Source: Rariloculus sp963665575
GTDB lineage: Bacteria; Pseudomonadota; Gammaproteobacteria; Steroidobacterales; Rariloculaceae
Length of the DNA stretch: 64,000 nucleotides
Direction: 5' to 3'
NCBI GenBank assembly: GCA_963665575.2
Contig: CAXXDW010000009.1
Location: forward strand, 1 to 64,000
In this document: piece by piece, positions 43,300-51,730 of the stretch
Position numbering within the stretch: position 1 is the first letter of the stretch
Layout of the letters: each line of letters opens with the position of its first letter
Translations under genes and position numbers: made by a program
The notes under the pieces: model-generated
What the model saw: the letters and a program-made list of their open reading frames with translations, nothing else
Databases searched by the model: none
Told to the model about the DNA's origin: nothing

Positions 43300-45483
43300 T
43301 CAGAAGTGCGAGCGGAATCCCACGGAAACGTTTCGGCCCGGCAATGGAACCGTATCCTTCACGAACGAGGTGTGCCTGCGGGCATCTTCGTCGGCGAGGT
43401 TATGCCCATGGACGAACACCTCGAACGCGGTTCCACCTGGAGTCTCGACGGTCCAGTTGAAGTCCGCGTTGATCATCGTGTAGCCCTCCGTGGCGGTTTC
43501 GATCGCCGCTATGTTGTCCTGGTCGGAATAGACCGTGACTTCCAGACCCGCGATGAAGCGCTCGTTGTGGAACTGGATGCGCGAGCCGTAACGCAGCGGG
43601 GGCATTCTCGGCAGATATTCCCCATCGCTGAGTTCGCCGTCGACATAGTCGGCAAACAGGCGCAGGTCAACTTCCGCTTCCCCTCGCACGAAGACAGGCG
43701 CGAAAAACTCGGCTTCGACCCCGGTGAACTCCGCATCCCGCTGCCTGAAATTGAAGATCGGCAACTCGTCGTGTTCGTCGAACTCGCCGGAGTTCTCAAG
43801 ATAAATGAAGTCGGCATAGTCGCTGAGAAATACAGTAACACTCCAGCTCATTTCGCCTTGCATTCTGCGAATCCCGATGTCCACGTGCCGTGAAGTTTCC
43901 GCACCGATGTCGGGGTCGCCGATCTCGATCGTCTGGGTCGCCAGGTGCGGTCCGTCTGCAAAGAGTTCCTCCGCGACCGGCAATCGTTCCGAGAGCGCCG
44001 CGTTGATCGCTAAGGAATACCCGTCGGCGAAATCGCGGATGCCCGCCAGCGACAGGCTCGTGGCCGTATCGTTCACCGACGGCAAACCGCCTGAAGGCTC
44101 CTGGTCCTGGTACTCGAGGCGGCCTCCGACCGATAGATGCCAGTTTTCGTAATCTCGCTGCTCGATGATGAAGATGCCGTAAGTCGAGGTATCGACCGGA
44201 GGCACGAACGCTTCCGCGCCAAGCGCCGAGAACTCACGGTGGCTGAACTGTACTCCGAAAGCGCCGTCCCAATCGCCCCATGGCGAATGCATGAATTCAA
44301 GTCGTCCGTCCCAGGAATCGTTCTGGATCCGCGTGCCGATCTCCTCGCCTTCGAGTTCCAGATGCTCGTAGTCATTGACGCCGAACCTGAGGTTGATCGC
44401 CTCGATGACGCCCGACAGGCCGACCCAGCCACCCTTGAGATCGATGCGTGTCTGCTTCAGGTCAACGCGAACGGCTTCTTCCTCGCCTTCGTGGCCGTGC
44501 TCATCCTCGTCCTCGTGGTCGTCATCGTCTTCGTGCTCGTCCTCATGCTCCTCGTCCTCATGAACCGCTTCTTCCTCGTGGTGATGATGACCGGGAATCC
44601 CGTAGTTTGTGTCGAATCCGCTGACGGACACGCCGAAGAAGCCATTGTCGCGCAGCCAGCTTCCTCCAAGCGAAAACGCCTCGCCGTCGAGATCGCTGTT
44701 TTCCACGATGCCGAGCACTGCTTCCTCGTGTTCATCCTCGTGCTCGTCCTCATCCTCATGGTCGTCTTCGTCCCCGTGTTCCTCCTCCTCATGTTCGTCG
44801 TGTTCTTCCTCGGCCGCCGCCAGATTCGCGTAACCCGGAATCTCGTAGTTTTCCGACGTCCGGCTGACGGCGTCGAAATGCCACGCGAAATTCTCGCCGC
44901 CACCGTCAAGCGAAACCAGGCCGCTGCGCGAGTCAGCCACCGAATCTCCCTTGAGTTCGAACACGCCCTCGAATCCGTCGTCCGGAGCGTATTCGGGGAT
45001 GCGGGTTGTAACTGTATTGACCACCCCGCCAACCGCGCCGCTGCCGTAGAGCAGGGTCGTCGGCCCGCGGAAAATCTCGATCTGCTCGGCCACGAGCGGA
45101 TCGATGCTTACGGCGTGGTCCACACTTACGGTCGACACATCCATGGAGTCCAGACCGTCCTCCATCATCCTGACCCGTGCACCGGCGAGACCGCGAATGA
45201 TCGGTCGCGACGCACCGGCACTGAAAAAGGATGCATTGACGCCGAGCTGGTCGCCGAGTGTTTCGCCGAGGGTCGCGCGGGTGATTCGCTCGAGTGTCTG
45301 TTCGCGAATGACGGTGATCGACTGGGCGAGTTCATTGGCGGACCGCTCGCGCAGGACGCCCGTCACATGCACCTCCTCCAGTGGATGGACGGAATCGGCC
45401 TGTTCGTCCTGTGCCGCGACGACACAGGGAAAGGCCAGCGAAATGGCTTTCACCAGCGTTCGAAAATGTCTAGAGAATTGCAT
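43300..45483 (-). CDS. TonB-dependent receptor with His/Asp/Glu-rich loops, ZnuD-like
   Basis: A 727-residue outer-membrane receptor probably importing zinc. It has a signal peptide (to about residue 24), a TonB-box-like LEEVHVTGVL, and a plug domain with SRPIIRGLAGARVRMMEDGLDSMDVSTVS and TTLLYGSGAVGGVVN. The barrel ends FRSHF. Two extracellular-loop insertions are made largely of His, Asp and Glu (about 230-262 and 300-345, including GHHHHEEEAVHEDEEHEDEH). This is the hallmark of the ZnuD group. Start 45483 has GGAG seven bases upstream. The small Cys/His gene 76 bases upstream lies on the same strand with a hairpin between them. Confidence 0.9.
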   Translation of the reverse strand: MQFSRHFRTLVKAISLAFPCVVAAQDEQADSVHPLEEVHVTGVLRERSANELAQSITVIREQTLERITRATLGETLGDQLGVNASFFSAGASRPIIRGLAGARVRMMEDGLDSMDVSTVSVDHAVSIDPLVAEQIEIFRGPTTLLYGSGAVGGVVNTVTTRIPEYAPDDGFEGVFELKGDSVADSRSGLVSLDGGGENFAWHFDAVSRTSENYEIPGYANLAAAEEEHDEHEEEEHGDEDDHEDEDEHEDEHEEAVLGIVENSDLDGEAFSLGGSWLRDNGFFGVSVSGFDTNYGIPGHHHHEEEAVHEDEEHEDEHEDDDDHEDEDEHGHEGEEEAVRVDLKQTRIDLKGGWVGLSGVIEAINLRFGVNDYEHLELEGEEIGTRIQNDSWDGRLEFMHSPWGDWDGAFGVQFSHREFSALGAEAFVPPVDTSTYGIFIIEQRDYENWHLSVGGRLEYQDQEPSGGLPSVNDTATSLSLAGIRDFADGYSLAINAALSERLPVAEELFADGPHLATQTIEIGDPDIGAETSRHVDIGIRRMQGEMSWSVTVFLSDYADFIYLENSGEFDEHDELPIFNFRQRDAEFTGVEAEFFAPVFVRGEAEVDLRLFADYVDGELSDGEYLPRMPPLRYGSRIQFHNERFIAGLEVTVYSDQDNIAAIETATEGYTMINADFNWTVETPGGTAFEVFVHGHNLADEDARRHTSFVKDTVPLPGRNVSVGFRSHF

Positions 45484-45513
45484 TGGCTGCTCCGGAAACT
45501 CATATGACGTGTA

Positions 45514-45547
45514 CCCCGCAGGCCAGGTATCGCCTGGTGCTGCGGGG
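45514..45547 (-). promoter_or_regulatory. Stem-loop in the leader of the ZnuD-like receptor
   Basis: CCCCGCA (45514-45520) pairs with TGCGGGG (45541-45547), and CCAGG (45523-45527) pairs with CCTGG (45533-45537) around a five-base loop, forming a strong interrupted 13-bp stem. It lies between the small Cys/His gene and the receptor with no U-run, so it may set relative expression through processing or attenuation. Confidence 0.45.
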
Positions 45548-45559
45548 ATGCAACGAGGT

Positions 45560-45868
45560 TCAGGAAGCAGACGGTGGGGCGCGTGCGAATCGTGAGTTGC
45601 GGAAGGCGTCCGGCGCCGCACCGTCGATGGCCGAATCCGGTACCCGCACGGAAACCGTGCGCGGAGCAACAGCCTTTACGGCATCGACATTGGCGCCGGC
45701 GAGACTCGCACCGGCGATGCAGTATTCGCAGACGCTGTCGGGGGTGTGACTTTCGCCGGCGAGGTCGTGACCCAGAACGATTGCTTGCGCGCCGATCAGG
45801 GCCACTGCCGCCACCGCCGCGAACAGTGCGCGCCGGGGACGGGAACTTCTGAACCAACTCCTGTTCAC
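45560..45868 (-). CDS. Small exported protein with an H-x(6)-H-x(4)-C-x2-C motif
   Basis: A 102-residue protein starting at GTG 45868 (MNRSWFRSSRPRRALFAAV) with a signal-like hydrophobic helix, then GHDLAGESHTPDSVCEYCIAG, whose His and CxxC spacing suggests metal or heme-free metal binding. The rest is low in recognisable features. Small proteins of this type occur beside zinc and copper TonB receptors, and this one precedes the ZnuD-like receptor on the same strand. The start is set by a promoter whose -10 ends six bases before the GTG, implying a leaderless message. Longer in-frame starts would lie inside or before that promoter. Confidence 0.65.
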   Translation of the reverse strand: MNRSWFRSSRPRRALFAAVAAVALIGAQAIVLGHDLAGESHTPDSVCEYCIAGASLAGANVDAVKAVAPRTVSVRVPDSAIDGAAPDAFRNSRFARAPPSAS

Positions 45869-45874
45869 GCCGTG

Positions 45875-45903
45875 AGTATAGGCACAAGCCATCGCCGCCA
45901 CAA
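45875..45903 (-). promoter_or_regulatory. Promoter of the small Cys/His protein and ZnuD-like receptor
   Basis: On the minus strand TTGTGG (-35) and TATACT (-10) are separated by exactly 17 bases. The -10 ends six bases before GTG 45868. No recognisable Zur palindrome overlaps it. Confidence 0.6.
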
Positions 45904-46153
45904 TCGTAGCGGAGACGTCTCGCGCTGCCGTTCGGAATCTCATGCGACGGGCTGCCGGGCCGTTGCGCGCTTGATGCGACGATCCGCCGTGCTGTCCCGA
46001 TGGCAGACCGGTTTCGACTGCACGGCGGCGCTTCGCGGCATCAGCTTGCCTGGACAGGCAGTGCGTCCGGCTGCAGGGTAAATCGCCAATCTGTCATACT
46101 CCACGATGAACCCTTGCCTTGAACGCGACGACCATCTCTCAATACATGAACCG

Positions 46154-48484
46154 ATGCGCGCGTCTTGCCTGAGTGCGGCCGTTTCGCTGCTGATCGCCGG
46201 CCACAGCTACGCCCAGCAGGTACCGGAGGTCGTCGAAGTCGTCGGCCAGACGCCACTCGGTGCTGGCGTCGACACGGATCGGGTCGCTTCCAACGTGCAG
46301 TCGGCGACCGCCGAAGAACTTCGCGATCAGCGCGCACTCGATCTCGCGGACTTCATGAAGCGGAACCTCGCGAGTGTCTTTGTCAACGAGGCGCAGAACA
46401 ATCCGCTGCAGCCTGACGTTCAGTACCGCGGATTTGTCGGTTCGCCGCTGCTCGGGCTGCCGCAGGGCATTGCCGTGTATCAGGACGGCGTGCGCATCAA
46501 TGAACCCTTCGGCGATACCGTCAACTGGGCGCTCATTCCCGATTCTGCCATTGAGACTGTCTATCTCATGCCGGGATCCGATCCCCTGTTCGGTCTCAAC
46601 GCGCTCGGCGGAGCGATCGCCATCGAAACCAAGACCGGTTTCTCGAGTCCCGGAACTCGGGCGGAAGTTCACGGCGGCTCGTTCGGGCGACTCGGTCTGC
46701 AGGCCGAAACAGGCGGCTCGTCGGACGACCGTTTCAGCTACTTTCTGACCGGCTCGTATCTCGAGGAAGACGGCTGGCGCGACTATTCACCGACCGAGGC
46801 TACGCAACTCTTCGGCAATCTTGGCTGGCAACTCGACACGACGAGTGTGGATCTGAACGTAACGCTCGCCGATACAAATCTCATCGGCAACGGCGCGGCG
46901 CCCGTCGAATTGCTCGAGATGGACCGCGGAGCGATCTTCACGCGTCCCGATCAGACCGAAAACGAGCTGACACTGATCAATCTGATCGTCGAACACGAAG
47001 TTTCCGGCTCATTGATTCTGACCGGCAACGTCTACATGCGTCGCAGCGATATCAACACCTACAACGGCGATGACTCCGATTTCGAGGAATGCGATTTTCA
47101 CGTCGGCTTTATCTGCGAGGAAGCGGAAGGCGAAGAAGATGACGAACACGAGCACGGGGACGACGAGCACGCGGACGATGACGACCATGGCGACGAAGAG
47201 GAACAAGTCCTTCTGGACGCCAACGGCAACCCGATTCCCGCAATCGATGCAGTTGAGGGTGCGACGGTAAATCGAACGAACACTGAGCAGGACGGCATGG
47301 GCTTCGGCCTGCAGGCGACCTGGACCGGCGAGTTCGGCGGCCGCGAGAACGTCTTCGTGCTCGGAATCGCGCATGACGACAGCGACATCGACTTTGCCGC
47401 GAGCACAGAACTCGGCGAACTCGATGCGACGAGGCTCGCGATTCCGGGCGGCTACTTCGTCGGCGAGTCGTTCACCCGGATCAACGCCGATACATCGACG
47501 ACGGGCGTCTATCTGTCACACAACTTCCTGGTTTCAGAGACAGTGGCTGTAACGCTTTCGGGTCGTTACAACAACACGAGCGTCGTACTGCGCGATTTGC
47601 TGGGTACGGAACTCAACGGCAATCACGGCTTCAACCGATTCAATCCGGCCGTGGGCGTTACGGCGAACCTGCGCGACGGAATGACGTTCTACGCGAGCTA
47701 CAGCGAATCGAATCGCACGCCTTCCCCCGTCGAACTTACCTGTGCCGACGAGGACGACCCCTGCCGTTTGCCGAACGCGTTCCTTGCCGACCCGCCGCTC
47801 GAGCAGGTCGTCGCCACGACTATCGAGGGCGGGCTCAAGGGCGAATGGGCCGGCGGCGACTGGCATGCCGGCGTCTTCCGTACGACCAACGACGACGACA
47901 TTCTCTTCATCAGTGCGGGCGCGCTCACCAGTGAAGGCTTCTTCGACAACGTGGGCAGAACCCGGCGGGACGGCATCGAAGTCAATTTCAACGGCCGGTC
48001 CGCGGGCCGCACGACGTGGTTCCTCAACTACACATTGCTCGACGCCACGTTTCTCGAAACGCTTGCGTTCCCGAGCCCGAACAATCCCGCCGCGATCGAC
48101 GCCGAGGTGATGGTTGCCCCGGGCGACCGCCTGCCGCTTGTTCCCCGGCACCTTTTCAAGGGTGGATTCCAGGCGGCAGTCGGCGAGCGCATGACGGTCG
48201 GCGGCGGCATCGTCGTCGGCGGCGACTTCCACATGCGCGGCGACGAAGGCAACGACATCGACCGCATTGGCGAGTATGCCGTGCTGAATTTGCGCGGAGA
48301 TTACCGCGTCAGCGACAACGTCCGGCTGTTTCTGAACGTCGACAACGTGCTCGACGAGGAATACGAGACGTTTGGCCTCTTCGGCGAACCCGACGAAGTG
48401 CTCGGCGATGGCTTCGAAGACAGCCGCTTCCTGTCGCCGGCGGCCCCCAGGGCGGCGTGGCTGGGCATTGAGGTAGGTTTCTAG
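46154..48484 (+). CDS. TonB-dependent receptor with an acidic/His segment
   Basis: A 776-residue outer-membrane receptor. Signal peptide MRASCLSAAVSLLIAGHSYAQ, TonB-box-like VVEVVGQTPL, and a plug with DFMKRNLASVFVNEAQNNP, DVQYRGFVGSPLLG and MPGSDPLFGLNALGGAI. This resembles the large receptors of the FecA-like group that carry a QYRG motif. The barrel ends WLGIEVGF. A loop at about 335-370 is Asp/Glu/His-rich (EEDDEHEHGDDEHADDDDH), similar in composition to the ZnuD-like receptor, which suggests zinc. Start 46154 is preferred because an upstream ATG (46106) adds an acidic stretch before the signal peptide. It diverges from the ZnuD-like unit. Confidence 0.85.
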   Translation: MRASCLSAAVSLLIAGHSYAQQVPEVVEVVGQTPLGAGVDTDRVASNVQSATAEELRDQRALDLADFMKRNLASVFVNEAQNNPLQPDVQYRGFVGSPLLGLPQGIAVYQDGVRINEPFGDTVNWALIPDSAIETVYLMPGSDPLFGLNALGGAIAIETKTGFSSPGTRAEVHGGSFGRLGLQAETGGSSDDRFSYFLTGSYLEEDGWRDYSPTEATQLFGNLGWQLDTTSVDLNVTLADTNLIGNGAAPVELLEMDRGAIFTRPDQTENELTLINLIVEHEVSGSLILTGNVYMRRSDINTYNGDDSDFEECDFHVGFICEEAEGEEDDEHEHGDDEHADDDDHGDEEEQVLLDANGNPIPAIDAVEGATVNRTNTEQDGMGFGLQATWTGEFGGRENVFVLGIAHDDSDIDFAASTELGELDATRLAIPGGYFVGESFTRINADTSTTGVYLSHNFLVSETVAVTLSGRYNNTSVVLRDLLGTELNGNHGFNRFNPAVGVTANLRDGMTFYASYSESNRTPSPVELTCADEDDPCRLPNAFLADPPLEQVVATTIEGGLKGEWAGGDWHAGVFRTTNDDDILFISAGALTSEGFFDNVGRTRRDGIEVNFNGRSAGRTTWFLNYTLLDATFLETLAFPSPNNPAAIDAEVMVAPGDRLPLVPRHLFKGGFQAAVGERMTVGGGIVVGGDFHMRGDEGNDIDRIGEYAVLNLRGDYRVSDNVRLFLNVDNVLDEEYETFGLFGEPDEVLGDGFEDSRFLSPAAPRAAWLGIEVGF

Positions 48485-48853
48485 CTGCCGTAGCAGAGCT
48501 TTCCCGCCTCGCGCGTGAGTACCGGGCCGCTGCTGCGGGTCTTCCACGGCACGATTTCGAACCCGCATCCCGTACGCAAGGCAACGTTGCGAATCCCGAT
48601 GCGTTGAGACTGCAGGCGGACGATCAAACCGCTTCATCGTCGGGTACGCCGGGGGCTTAACCGTTAATGAAGAGTTCTTAACACGTTTAACCTAGGCCTG
48701 GAGTGCGCACAGCGATAGGCTCGCGAACGATGGTCACGCAACTCTTCACTCGAATGTGCGGGGTCAGTATATTTTGCCGCGGCGTGACCGCCGGCAGCGG
48801 TGCACGAAAGGAACGCGTTCGGATCGCCTTGAGCGAACCTGGGGAGCCTCCAG
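48485..48853 (+). promoter_or_regulatory. Intergenic region with operon promoter and TTAAC palindromes
   Basis: 369 bases without a gene. A promoter TTCACT-N17-TATATT lies at 48745-48773, about 80 bases before the first gene of the metal ABC operon. Around 48657-48692 there is a perfect TTAAC-C-GTTAA palindrome (48657-48667) and two further TTAAC/TTTAAC copies, a possible operator. It does not match the usual Zur box. The remaining sequence shows nothing recognisable. Confidence 0.5.
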
Positions 48854-49174
48854 ATGAAACTTCTCCGACAACTATCAACCGCGCTCAGCATATCCGTGCT
48901 CGCACTGGCGAACGCCGCGATGGCACACAGCCCGATATGCGCGTGCTATGACAACGGCGACGGCACCGTGACCTGCGAAGGCGGCTTCTCCGACGGCGCG
49001 TCCGCGGAAGGCGTCGCGATGCGCATCGTCGACGAAAGCGACCGCGTTCTCCAGGTCGGTGAGATGGATGCCCGAAGCACGTACACCTTCGACATGCCCG
49101 ACGGTGAGTTTCACGTCATCTTCGATGCCGGCATGAGTCACATCGTGACGATCTTCAGTGACGATATCGAGTAG
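48854..49174 (+). CDS. Small periplasmic protein with predicted N-terminal His and Cys-x-Cys
   Basis: A 106-residue exported protein. Signal peptide MKLLRQLSTALSISVLALANAAMA should be cut before His, giving a mature start HSPICACYDNGDG. The rest is a small beta domain (MRIVDESDRVLQVGEMD, TYTFDMPDGEFHVIFDAGMSH) resembling small proteins found beside nickel/cobalt/zinc uptake genes. The free N-terminal His plus C-x-C suggests metal binding, as inference. GGGGAG lies eight bases before the ATG. First gene of the operon, 4 bases before the next start. Confidence 0.75.
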   Translation: MKLLRQLSTALSISVLALANAAMAHSPICACYDNGDGTVTCEGGFSDGASAEGVAMRIVDESDRVLQVGEMDARSTYTFDMPDGEFHVIFDAGMSHIVTIFSDDIE

Positions 49175-49178
49175 GCAA

Positions 49179-50024
49179 ATGCCTTCACGCGTAGCAGCCA
49201 TGCACAGCGCGAGTGTGCTCGCGGCAACCCTGTGCATATTTGGCACGGCGCCGGCCCTGGCGCACTTCCAGATGCTGTACACGGCCGAGACGGCGCTGAC
49301 CTCCGGCCAGGCAACGCAATTGCTGATGCTGTTCACACACCCGGCACACGGCGGCCCGAACATGACGATGGGCGAGCCCGAGGCTCTGTACCTGATCAGC
49401 CAGCGCGGTGAAGCTGCGGAGCCTGTCACCACCGATCTGCAAGAGTACGTGGAGCCCATCTCGTGGCATTCGGAGGATGGATCGGTGGATGCCTTTCAGG
49501 CAAGCCTGCCACGCACACTCACGCGGTCGCTCGGCGACTACGTCTTCGTGCTCGAGCCGAGCCCGTACTACGAACCGCAGGAAGACAAGTACATCCAGCA
49601 GTTCACCAAAACGGTCATGAACATTGCAGGGGTTCCGGGAAACTGGGCGGAACCGGTTGGACTGCCCGCAGAAATCGTGCCGCTCGACAAGCCCTATGCC
49701 AACTGGACGGGCGGCGTGTTCCGGGGCATCGTCGTCGCTGGCGGCGAGCCGGTGCCGTACGCGGAACTCGAGGTCGAGTACGTCAACCACGCACCTGACC
49801 TCGAGCAGCACCGCTTCTCTGCCGACCCGGAGGTCGAGTACCCTCAGGATGCCTTCGGCACGCTGTCCATCCGCGCGAACTCGCAGGGCGAGTTTACCAT
49901 CGGCCTGCCGCGGGCCGGCTGGTGGGGTATCTGCGCGCTGGAGATTGGGTCGGACACCGAGCACGATGGCAAACCGCTGTCGCAGGACGCGGTACTCTGG
50001 ATCCAGGTCAAGGACATGCAATGA
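49179..50024 (+). CDS. DUF4198 periplasmic protein, predicted metal-binding
   Basis: A 281-residue exported protein of the NikM-like DUF4198 family, associated with cobalt, nickel and zinc transport. The signal peptide ends APALA, so the mature protein would start HFQMLYTAETAL, again with an N-terminal His. A large beta-sandwich follows (GIVVAGGEPVPYAELEVEYV, FGTLSIRANSQGEFTIGLP), ending GWWGICALEIGSDTEHDGK. It could deliver metal to the transporter or the receptors. ATG 49179 has AGG just upstream. The next gene overlaps its stop (ATGA). Confidence 0.82.
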   Translation: MPSRVAAMHSASVLAATLCIFGTAPALAHFQMLYTAETALTSGQATQLLMLFTHPAHGGPNMTMGEPEALYLISQRGEAAEPVTTDLQEYVEPISWHSEDGSVDAFQASLPRTLTRSLGDYVFVLEPSPYYEPQEDKYIQQFTKTVMNIAGVPGNWAEPVGLPAEIVPLDKPYANWTGGVFRGIVVAGGEPVPYAELEVEYVNHAPDLEQHRFSADPEVEYPQDAFGTLSIRANSQGEFTIGLPRAGWWGICALEIGSDTEHDGKPLSQDAVLWIQVKDMQ

Positions 50025-50662
50025 GCGCAAGACGCGAGATCATCGAACCTGCAGGTGCGCGCCGCGAAACGCTCGCAGTCGCCGGCGTCGTTGCCGCGAT
50101 CGTTTCCATCGGCGGCTATGCCGTGAGCCAGCGCCAGGTCGAAGCCACGGAATCCAGACTGTTCGACTGGCAGATCAGCGCTTTTAACGACATGACGGAC
50201 GCGGATCAGGCCATCTACAATGCCCTTTCGACTGCCTCGGTCGAGTTGTGGTGGATCCACGGCGACCTGCTCTACTTCGCCGGCGAGGAGCGCGCCCAGG
50301 ATCCCTGGCCTTACGTCGAGGAACTCCACGAAGACTATGCGATGCCGCCCTTCGTTCGAGACGTTGCGTGGCGCCAGCATGGCGAGGTGATCTGGCAGCG
50401 AGTCGCATCGTTCTCGTTCGAGGGATCCACGGTCTACCACGGCAACGGCGGCAAACTCCCCGGACAAAGCGCCTGGCTGCTCATGCTGTCGCATGTGCAC
50501 AAGGGCGCGAGCTACACCGACGGCGCCACGATCTGGATCCATCCGGACCCCGACGCAGCGGCGCCGCAAACGATCAAGCGCGACTCATTGATCGTCAACG
50601 GCTGGAAGGAAGTGGTGCCGTATACCGGCGCCATGGAAGTGGAACGCCTGCAGGGAGCCTGA
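50021..50662 (+). CDS. DUF6162-like membrane-anchored protein
   Basis: A 213-residue protein with one N-terminal transmembrane helix (about 17-36, LAVAGVVAAIVSIGGYAV) and a periplasmic domain rich in Trp (ELWWIHGDLLYFAGEE, DVAWRQHGEVIWQRV, GQSAWLLMLSHVHKGASYTDG). Proteins like this sit in metal ABC operons of Pseudomonas and relatives. The His residues in SHVHKG could bind metal. The start overlaps the DUF4198 stop as ATGA, indicating translational coupling. The function is unknown. The DUF assignment is from memory of the family and context. Confidence 0.75.
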   Translation: MSARREIIEPAGARRETLAVAGVVAAIVSIGGYAVSQRQVEATESRLFDWQISAFNDMTDADQAIYNALSTASVELWWIHGDLLYFAGEERAQDPWPYVEELHEDYAMPPFVRDVAWRQHGEVIWQRVASFSFEGSTVYHGNGGKLPGQSAWLLMLSHVHKGASYTDGATIWIHPDPDAAAPQTIKRDSLIVNGWKEVVPYTGAMEVERLQGA

Positions 50663-50665
50663 AGC

Positions 50666-50803
50666 ATGCGAACGGCGACCGGCAAGCTCGTGCCGCAGAG
50701 TCCATTTTCCACTGCGCAAGGGCTTGAGGTCCGTGCATGGATATCGCCCAACATCAACGGTCGTGCGCACCGCCCCGACAGCTCGCAAGACCCTGAGAAC
50801 TGA
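50666..50803 (+). CDS. Candidate 45-residue small protein filling an operon gap
   Basis: From ATG 50666 a 45-codon frame runs to TGA 50803. It begins 3 bases after the preceding stop and ends 3 bases before the next start, so it fills the gap exactly. A GGGAG ribosome site lies eight bases upstream. The product (MRTATGKLVPQSPFSTAQ ... DSSQDPEN) is hydrophilic, with no signal peptide or Cys, and matches nothing I recognise. Chance is possible, but the position and ribosome site favour a gene. Confidence 0.5.
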   Translation: MRTATGKLVPQSPFSTAQGLEVRAWISPNINGRAHRPDSSQDPEN

Positions 50804-50806
50804 AAC

Positions 50807-51730
50807 ATGTCCATCGTGACCGGCAAGCGCGCGCGTCGATTGATCCCGCTCATGGGCCTGTTGAGCATCGCCTGCGCCGGCGCTGCCGCTGCCCAGCCGC
50901 TGCGCATCGGGATCACGCTGCATCCCTACTACAGCTTCGCCGCCAATATCGTCGGCGACCGCGCCGAAATCGTGCCGCTGATCGACTCCGGCAGCAATCC
51001 GCACAACTACACGCCGCGGCCGGACGACATGCGGCGCGTTCTGGAACTCGACGCGCTGATCGTCAACGGCATCGGTCACGACGAATGGGCCTTCGAGATC
51101 GTCGCCGCGGCCGGTCGAAGCGATGAGCTGCCACTGATATACGCCAACGACGGCGTGGCGCTGATCCCGATCGCGGCTGACGAGGGCGACGCCCGGGTCG
51201 TTAATCCCCATACCTTCGTGTCGACCACGGCCGCCATCCAGCAGATCTACACGATCGCCCAGGAACTCGGCGCTCTCGATCCGGAGAACGCGGATTTCTA
51301 TCGCGACAACGCGCGCGCCTACGCCGCAAGCATTCGGCGGCTCAAGGCCGATTTCATGTCGGACTTGCTCGAGTTCGACCTGTCCGGCTTCCGTTGCGCG
51401 ACCATGCACGGGGCCTACGGCTACCTCATGCAGGAATTCGGCCTGCAGGTCAGCGCCGTCATCGAACCGCGCCATGGCGTGGAACCGACCGCGCGGCAAC
51501 TGGCCGATACGATCGAGAAAATCCAGGCCGCCGACGTCAACGTGCTGTTCGCCGAAAAGTATTTCACGAGCCGCCTTTCGGAGACCATCCGCGACGCGAC
51601 GGGCGTGAGCATGTATTCGTTCTCGCACATGTCCGACGGGGAGTTCGTGCCGGAACTCTACGAGCGAGAGATGCTCACGAACCTCGAAACGCTGGTGGCC
51701 GCGGTCCGTTCAGCCGTCGAAGCCGACTGA
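50807..51730 (+). CDS. Metal ABC transporter substrate-binding protein (ZnuA-like, cluster A-I)
   Basis: A 307-residue periplasmic binding protein for zinc or manganese. Signal peptide to about residue 29 (GAAAAQ). Expected metal ligands lie in SNPHNYTPRPDDM (His), NPHTFVSTTAAI (His), CATMHGAYGYLMQEFG (His) and the Asp/Glu region FAEKYFTSRLSE. LEL-DALIVNGIGHDEW matches the family helix. The His-rich loop of classical ZnuA is missing. It precedes the ATPase and permease genes directly, so it forms the transporter's binding component. A second, diverged binding protein ends the operon. Confidence 0.9.
   Translation: MSIVTGKRARRLIPLMGLLSIACAGAAAAQPLRIGITLHPYYSFAANIVGDRAEIVPLIDSGSNPHNYTPRPDDMRRVLELDALIVNGIGHDEWAFEIVAAAGRSDELPLIYANDGVALIPIAADEGDARVVNPHTFVSTTAAIQQIYTIAQELGALDPENADFYRDNARAYAASIRRLKADFMSDLLEFDLSGFRCATMHGAYGYLMQEFGLQVSAVIEPRHGVEPTARQLADTIEKIQAADVNVLFAEKYFTSRLSETIRDATGVSMYSFSHMSDGEFVPELYEREMLTNLETLVAAVRSAVEAD

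Noticed and set aside
44457..44833. Repetitive short motifs resembling a tandem repeat or CRISPR-like array
   Set aside because: The repetition comes from GAC/GAG/CAC codons in the receptor loops. There are no regular spacers or repeat units, and no CRISPR array was found anywhere in the window.
44137..45507. A + strand frame with many Val/Leu/Phe segments that looks like a membrane protein
   Set aside because: It is the reverse complement of the Asp/Glu/His-rich loops of the ZnuD-like receptor. Reversed GAC/GAG/CAC codons give Val, Leu and Val.
48703..48951. An 82-codon + strand frame over the promoter region of the metal ABC operon
   Set aside because: It spans the -35/-10 elements and overlaps the first gene out of frame. 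No domain features.
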